A stretch of 64,000 bases of DNA from contig CM034236.1 in assembly GCA_019916065.1 (NCBI GenBank), positions 55,456,690 through 55,520,689 of the forward strand. The letters are read 5' to 3'. Of this stretch, positions 58,856-64,000 are shown in pieces. The translations under genes and the position numbers were made by a program. This DNA comes from Vitellaria paradoxa (lineage: Eukaryota; Streptophyta; Magnoliopsida; Ericales; Sapotaceae). Positions within the stretch are counted from its first letter, which is position 1. Each line of letters begins with the position of its first letter. The notes below the pieces were generated by a model. The model saw only the letters and a program-made list of their open reading frames with translations, was not told where the DNA came from and did no database searches.

Positions 58856-61030
58856 GGTGGCATTTGGTTTGTATTTCTATTTGTTATTTTTTATATTTGT
58901 TTTTATTTTCTATTTTATGTGTTTTATATTTTAAAAATTCTAAAATACAAAAAAGAAAAAACACATTTGGTTTGACATTTTCTATTTCTTGTTCCTTATT
59001 TCAAGTTAAAAATACTCAAAATGACTTTTTTCCATCTTGTATTTCATATGTAAATCTATTTTTTATTTTCTAAAATAGATTTTGAGATACAAGAGATCAA
59101 ATGCATTTTAAACGGTTTTTCTTGTTTTAAAAAACGTAAAATGAAAAAGGGCCACTACTGCAAAACTACATAAACATCACAATTTTTTGGTGTGATGTTT
59201 CAGTTTTTATCTCAATCACAAAAACGTGATTGATCTAGTTGAGATTGTAAGGTACTTCTTTTCAATCACGGTTTGCAACTGTAATAAAAAACTTACAATA
59301 ATAACACCTTAAAAGCATGATCTTTTATGGTAAAAATTGAAAAAAAAATTTCACGTAATCTTTTATGTGTTTCAATCTCACTTTCTTTGAAAAATCATGG
59401 TCAAATATAGACAAATAATCACGTTGAAAAATGGGTTAATTTTAAAAATTACAAAAATTCACATGGCAACTTGCTATCATGCTATCGCGGCACCTATGAC
59501 GACCTTGTCATCGAGGCAACCTTATATATTTGACATTTTTTTTTGTTACTGTTGAGAATCAAACTTGTGTCATTCGTTTGAAAATTGGTGTGGTTGACTG
59601 CTATTTTAAACTATCATTTGTATATTTATTTTACATATTAATATATATAAACAAATTTTTATTATTGTTGGTGACCAATTAATCGCTAAAAGAATAAACT
59701 TATATTATTTTTATTTAATCATTTTAAGTTTTTTACATTGAGTTATTATCTCTTTTGCCGACCAATTAGTAGTTAAAAGTAACATTTTTCTCAATTAATT
59801 GATCAGAAAAAATGATAAAAAATTACTTTTATTTTATTATTTTAACCTTTTGCAATAATTTGAAATCATAACCTACATATAGAACCATATGAATATTTAA
59901 TAAATAATTTATGAGTATATATCATATTTAATTAAAAATGATCTTAAATGTTTTTTATATTTTCCTTTAATCTTTGTGTATAGCATATATTTAATCATAA
60001 TTCACTATTTATAATATTTTTTTTTCATTCTGTATTATATTTTTAAAAGTAACTAGGCCGTGTTTAGTTTTAGTTTAACAAAATTATTGTTCAAAACAAA
60101 ATTTTTGAGAATTATTTAAGAATTTATTTGTAATACAAAAAAAAGTTTTCAATGATTATATTCGAAAAATAGTTCTAAAAAGACAAAAAAAAATGAAATT
60201 TTTTCTTATTTTTATTTCTAAATTTTTATCATTTCCAACAAAATATAAAATAATATCACTTTTAATATAGTAATATTAAAGATACACTAAACATTTATTA
60301 GATATTAAATATTTAATATTTACCTGGTTATAAGCCATATAAACTGTGAAGGCTACTCCCAAATATTTACTGAAAAAAATATTTATACACTCAGCGTTAT
60401 TTAAATTTGATTCAATAAATTTAGTTTTAACATTAATCTAAAAATATTTTTGTTTGTTGATCTATAATTGTAGTTTTTATAGCATATTAAACTAATTAAA
60501 ATTAATAAATAAATGTTACAGTGAAATTTATGTTATCTAATTTAAATCATATAAAGTGATAAACATAATTGTTTGAGTGTGATATAGAAAAAGAAATAAT
60601 AATATTGTTTCTCCTTTTTTTATCTCACTTTTTTTAAGATATGATTTTTGTTACTCTTTTATCTCATTTTTCTCGTTTTATCTCGTTTATTTATTAAACT
60701 CGTTTTTATCTCGTTTATCTTGTTTTATCTCGATTGTTTGTAGAGAATGTTTCCACTGATCTTTTATCTGGTTTTTTTTTTTTTTTTTTAGAGATGATTT
60801 CTACTAATTTTTTATCTCGTTTTTTTCAATTATAGTTTTAATAAAACTGAGATAGAGGTTATTAAGAATAACTTTTTATCTTAGTTTTTAATTGAAATGA
60901 GATAAAAAGTTTAGCTAACAAATGTTTATCACGCTTTTTCTAAAACTGTGATCTTTATAAATTTTTGAATGTAATCTTTATCAATTATTGTAGCAGTGGT
61001 CTCATAATAGGTAAAACAAATGGCACCTAA
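58856..61030. mobile_element. ggtggcatttgg element interrupted by a CACTA element
   Basis: A left end ggtggcatttggtttg at 58856 pairs with aaaacaaatggcacc at about 61014-61028, as in the neighbouring MITE-like family. Between them lies the CACTA insertion, giving a nested structure. The outer assignment rests on short inverted ends. Confidence 0.45.
59153..60998. mobile_element. Non-autonomous CACTA (En/Spm) element
   Basis: Begins CACTACTGCAAAA and ends ATTGTAGCAGTG, the CACTA signature. The inner ends are rich in short subterminal motifs (ttttatctc in the right arm, aatcac in the left), as expected for transposase binding sites. Flanking triplets are ggc and gtc, so a 3-bp duplication is imperfect. 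No transposase frame exists in its 1.85 kb. Confidence 0.75.
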
Positions 61031-61117
61031 TTTGTTAAAGTAAGGCTTTATCAATTATTGTAGTAGTGGTCTCAAATTAGGTATAACAAATGACACCTAA
61101 TTTGTTAGAGTAAGGCT
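60978..61117. repeat. 70-bp tandem duplication spanning the CACTA right end
   Basis: tcaattattgtag.agtggtctca occurs at 60981 and again at 61051, followed by caaatg.cacctaatttg in both. The duplication includes the CACTA terminus and its flank. Confidence 0.85.
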
Positions 61118-61499
61118 TTGTTTGGCTACAAAAAACATATTTATTTATTTATTTATTTTTTGGTCTTTTCTCATCTTATGTGGCTTTTTTCACCGGAATT
61201 TAATTTTTTTTTCTCAAAACTATAGCTTTTAAGCATCTTAATTACATTAATTCACGTCTGTTTGAATAAAAATTATTTATTTGGATAAAAAAAGAAAAAA
61301 ATCTACTTTTTTTAATCCATCTAGCGTTTATGCAAATAGATGTGAATTTTTCAATTTCTTTTTTACGAATATTATTAGCACGCCTAAAAGTTGTAACTCC
61401 TAAAAAAAATTAAATTTTACTTAAAAAAAGTCATATAAGAACAAAAAAAATTATAAAAAATTAAAAATCAACTTGTTTGTAACTAAACCAACCCTAAGA
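61118..61499. other. Intergenic AT-rich
   Basis: Poly-T/A tracts and a short ttta repeat at 61140-61160. No gene or element ends recognised. Confidence 0.4.
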
Positions 61500-62230
61500 G
61501 AATGTTTGGAACTAGGTGAAAATTGTAAGAGTAAAAGATTATAGGGATAATTGTTACCTAACATTAGTTAATGGAGTAATAAGTTTATAATACTTATATT
61601 TGGATTAAAAGAGTAAATATTACCCAATAATAATTGTATTATGTTTGGAGTATTAAAAATTTTTAAAAAGTAAAAATTAATTGTATTTGGAATTAGGATA
61701 AATTGACCAAGGCCTAAAATTAATATTTAATTTTAGTAAAATATTATAGTAAAATAAATCATCATAATAATTGTTATTTTAATAATAATTAATTTTAATA
61801 AAATATATACTATTAAAATATATAATTTTAAATAAAATTAATTATAAAAAATAATTTTATCATAGATTAATATTTCAATAGTAATTAATTTTAATAATAA
61901 ATTATTAATTGTTAAACATTATTTTTATTTTGATAAATAATTAATAAAAAACTAATTTTTGTTTATTTGGATAAATTATTAATTTTAATAAATAATATTA
62001 ATACAATACATAATCTAATAAATTATTTTTATGAGAAATAATTTTTATTTAATAAAATAAATTATTTTAATAATTAGTTATTATATATTAAAAATAATTT
62101 TAATTTGACAAAATAAATAATCTTAAGCATAAATTAATATTTCAATAGTTTTAATTTTTTAAATAAAATAAATCATTTAATCAAAATTATATTTAATAAA
62201 TAATAATTTTGATAAAATGATTTAACAATT
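61500..62230. repeat. AT-rich element, copy 2
   Basis: Homologous to 35335-36150: gtaaatattacccaataat, aaaataaatcatca, atcatagattaatatttc. It ends abruptly at an RLK relic, suggesting the two were moved or broken together. Confidence 0.6.
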
Positions 62231-62240
62231 AATTGGAAGA

Positions 62241-62326
62241 ATCCGTTCGTTCCCACCAATATGGTTCGATTAGAAGAATCGGGGTCCAATAATCTGGTAG
62301 TTCCAAAGTCTGAAACACAACCTTCA
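62241..62326 (-). pseudogene. Kinase relic: exon 1 end of an RLK3-like gene
   Basis: About 85 bp match RLK3 near 37290-37385: atatggttcgattagaagaatc, ggggtccaataatctgg, ccaaagtctgaaa. It encodes the segment around DFG to the intron, with a changed 5' end. It is closer to RLK3 than to the adjacent RLK5, so it is not a piece of RLK5. Confidence 0.75.
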
Positions 62327-62510
62327 GGAGGCTGAGTTTGGGAAAAAAAAAATTAGAACTAGCTGCTAAAAAATTAAATTTTATGGCTGTCAAACTTCAA
62401 CACACTAAGAGCCCAAGCTTAAATATCTAATCAATATTGTCCAGTCTGGCGGATAGCAAAGCAAGCCCAAATCATGCCAAAATAGGGGAAAAAAAAATTG
62501 CAAGAGAAAT

Positions 62511-64000
62511 TCACTCATCTATGAACTTATATATTTCTTGTTTCATCAACTGCTCTATTGTAATTGCATGCAAGGGGCCTGATAATGGTGGTCCACGAGC
62601 AAGAAACTCCCGGGACACCTTTTGCATTGTCGGCTGAGATCTTGGATTGGGGTGCAAGCATGCCATTGCCACTGCTGCTACTAGAACCAAATTCCGAATA
62701 AGCAATTTGTTGCCAGGAAGCAGCAGGCGGGGGTCTAATACATCTTTCAGCAGTGTATTTTGAGCAGATGCCGATGATGATATTGAAGATAGGAGTTCTC
62801 CTAGATGCCTTCCCATTATTATTTTCAGTGCTACTATCCCAAAACTGTAAACATCACATTTTTCTGTCACGGCCGTAGTACATGCAAATTCTGTATCGAC
62901 AGAATGTTTGTGAGTATCTTTATTTATTTATTTATTTTTCTACCTTTTCCAGCAGCAATCATATAGAGATGGCACTTGTCATGGATCAATTCAATAAGCT
63001 ACTTCATAAACTATACAATTATAAAATTTTTCCAAGAATATTTACTTGGTCAATGATTTTAAATTTGTAACTCCATGAAAGTACACTCAAAAGTATATTA
63101 TTATCAATGCTGCATCATTTTGATTATACCGTCTAAAAAAGTTTTCTGATAGAATAGCATTTTCCAAACGAAAAAAAGAAAGTGTAATGGTACACCTGGA
63201 GCAATGTATCCGTAAGTGCCTGTCATTACGGTTCGATTGGAAGAATCAGGGTTCAGCAATCTCGCAGTCCCAAAGTCAGAGACATCAGTTACGAGTTCTG
63301 AATCGAGAAGAATGTTGTTGCTTGATATGTCTCGGTGAATAACTGGTGGGTTGCAATCGTGATGCAGGTAAGACAAAGCATGAGCAATGCCTTTCACTGC
63401 ACTTACCCTCTTGGACCAATCTAATTCCACACCTTCATCATCATCCCTCAGTACAGAAAATAGGCTTCCCCTCTCCATGTACTCGTAAACAACAAACATG
63501 CATCGCCTGTGCAAACAAAACCCATAAAGTTTCACAATGTTCCTATGCCTAATTTTAGATAGAACCTCTGCCTCATTCCTAAAACTTCTGTCATATGCTG
63601 GCACTTCACCTTCCGGGTGGTGAAGTTTTTTGATTGCAACCACTTTTCCACTTGGCAGACATGCTTTGTAAACAGTTCCATAGCCCCCTTTTCCGATGCA
63701 ATACTTGATGTCGAAGTTATTTTTTGCTTCAATGATGTCTTTATAAGCTATTTCTCCATCAAAGTTCCATATTGAGAATAAGTCTCTGTGCTTCGTTGAT
63801 CTTGTCTCAGGTTGGATTTTCTTAGTATTGTGTAGAAAGAGGAACGAGATTTCTAAAATAAAGAAGACTACAAAAATGACAACAGCTGAAGCAATGGCAA
63901 TGTAGCGCATGACAGTGAACATTTTCCTCCCTCTATTTTTAGTCAGTGAAGAATGAAATGAATAAGGTGCATCTGCATAGCCACCAAGAAAAGCTGCAGG
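62511..64000 (-). CDS. RLK5: LRR receptor kinase, kinase half (continues past the window)
   Basis: Exon 2 is 62890-62511; the intron is 305 bp; exon 1 runs from 63196 to the window edge with an open frame reaching codon one at 64000 (PAAFLGGYADAPYSF). It shows the juxtamembrane region, a transmembrane helix (YIAIASAVVIFVVFFIL) and a kinase with [23 protein letters not shown] and DFG. The LRR part would lie to the right. Exon 2 is damaged in sense: LKI replaces LEI in subdomain IX, and SQPTM replaces the usual SRPTM, removing the arginine that pairs with the APE glutamate. It therefore may fold poorly or be a pseudokinase. It is the closest relative of RLK4. Confidence 0.72.

Overview
This window is nuclear DNA of a eudicot plant: AT-rich, with spliced genes, GT/AG introns, MITEs, SINEs and LTR retrotransposons, and no prokaryotic gene organisation. 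Species cannot be fixed from the sequence; transposon density and long introns/intergenic tracts would fit a woody eudicot. All host genes seen belong to one family: leucine-rich-repeat receptor-like kinases (LRR-RLKs) of the MIK2/At4g08850/At1g35710 type. They form a head-to-tail array on the minus strand.

From left to right the host loci are: RLK1 (1839-5877, frameshifted), RLK2 (24591-27592, intact, with a near-identical 144-bp LRR amplification), RLK3 (36868-39450, intact), RLK4 (52505-54480, kinase half only, ectodomain lost) and RLK5 (62511 to beyond 64000, kinase half visible, with damaged kinase residues). Two small kinase relics lie at about 23600-23762 and 62241-62326. Every copy has one intron at the same place, splitting the APE motif of the kinase domain. 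The introns differ mainly by insertions.

Between the genes is a repeated cassette: module A (about 0.8-1.3 kb, six copies) followed by module B (a diverged 115-140 bp tandem repeat with a near-palindromic core, five blocks). These are riddled with small MITEs and SINEs, and paralogous copies often preserve the empty site.

Two large retrotransposons interrupt the cluster. A Sirevirus-type Ty1/Copia element (8494-19531, plus strand) has 965-bp LTRs, a 5-bp target duplication, a degenerate gag-pol, an envelope-like third gene and several polypurine tracts. A Tat-type Ty3/Gypsy element (39991-52175, minus strand) has 890-bp LTRs, a 5-bp target duplication, gag, a broken pol with two RNase H domains, a 113-bp tandem array, and an additional spliced gene on the opposite strand. 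Its 3' LTR ends 541 bp upstream of RLK3 in the same transcriptional direction. Smaller elements include a truncated LINE, a partial LTR element, two tRNA-derived SINEs and a non-autonomous CACTA element.

The functional content is therefore probably RLK2 and RLK3, plausible cell-surface receptors for peptide or damage signals, in a cluster undergoing rapid birth and death. The most notable items are the spliced antisense retrotransposon gene, the A/B cassettes, the recent LRR amplification, and insertions that can be polarised by empty sites inside the same window.
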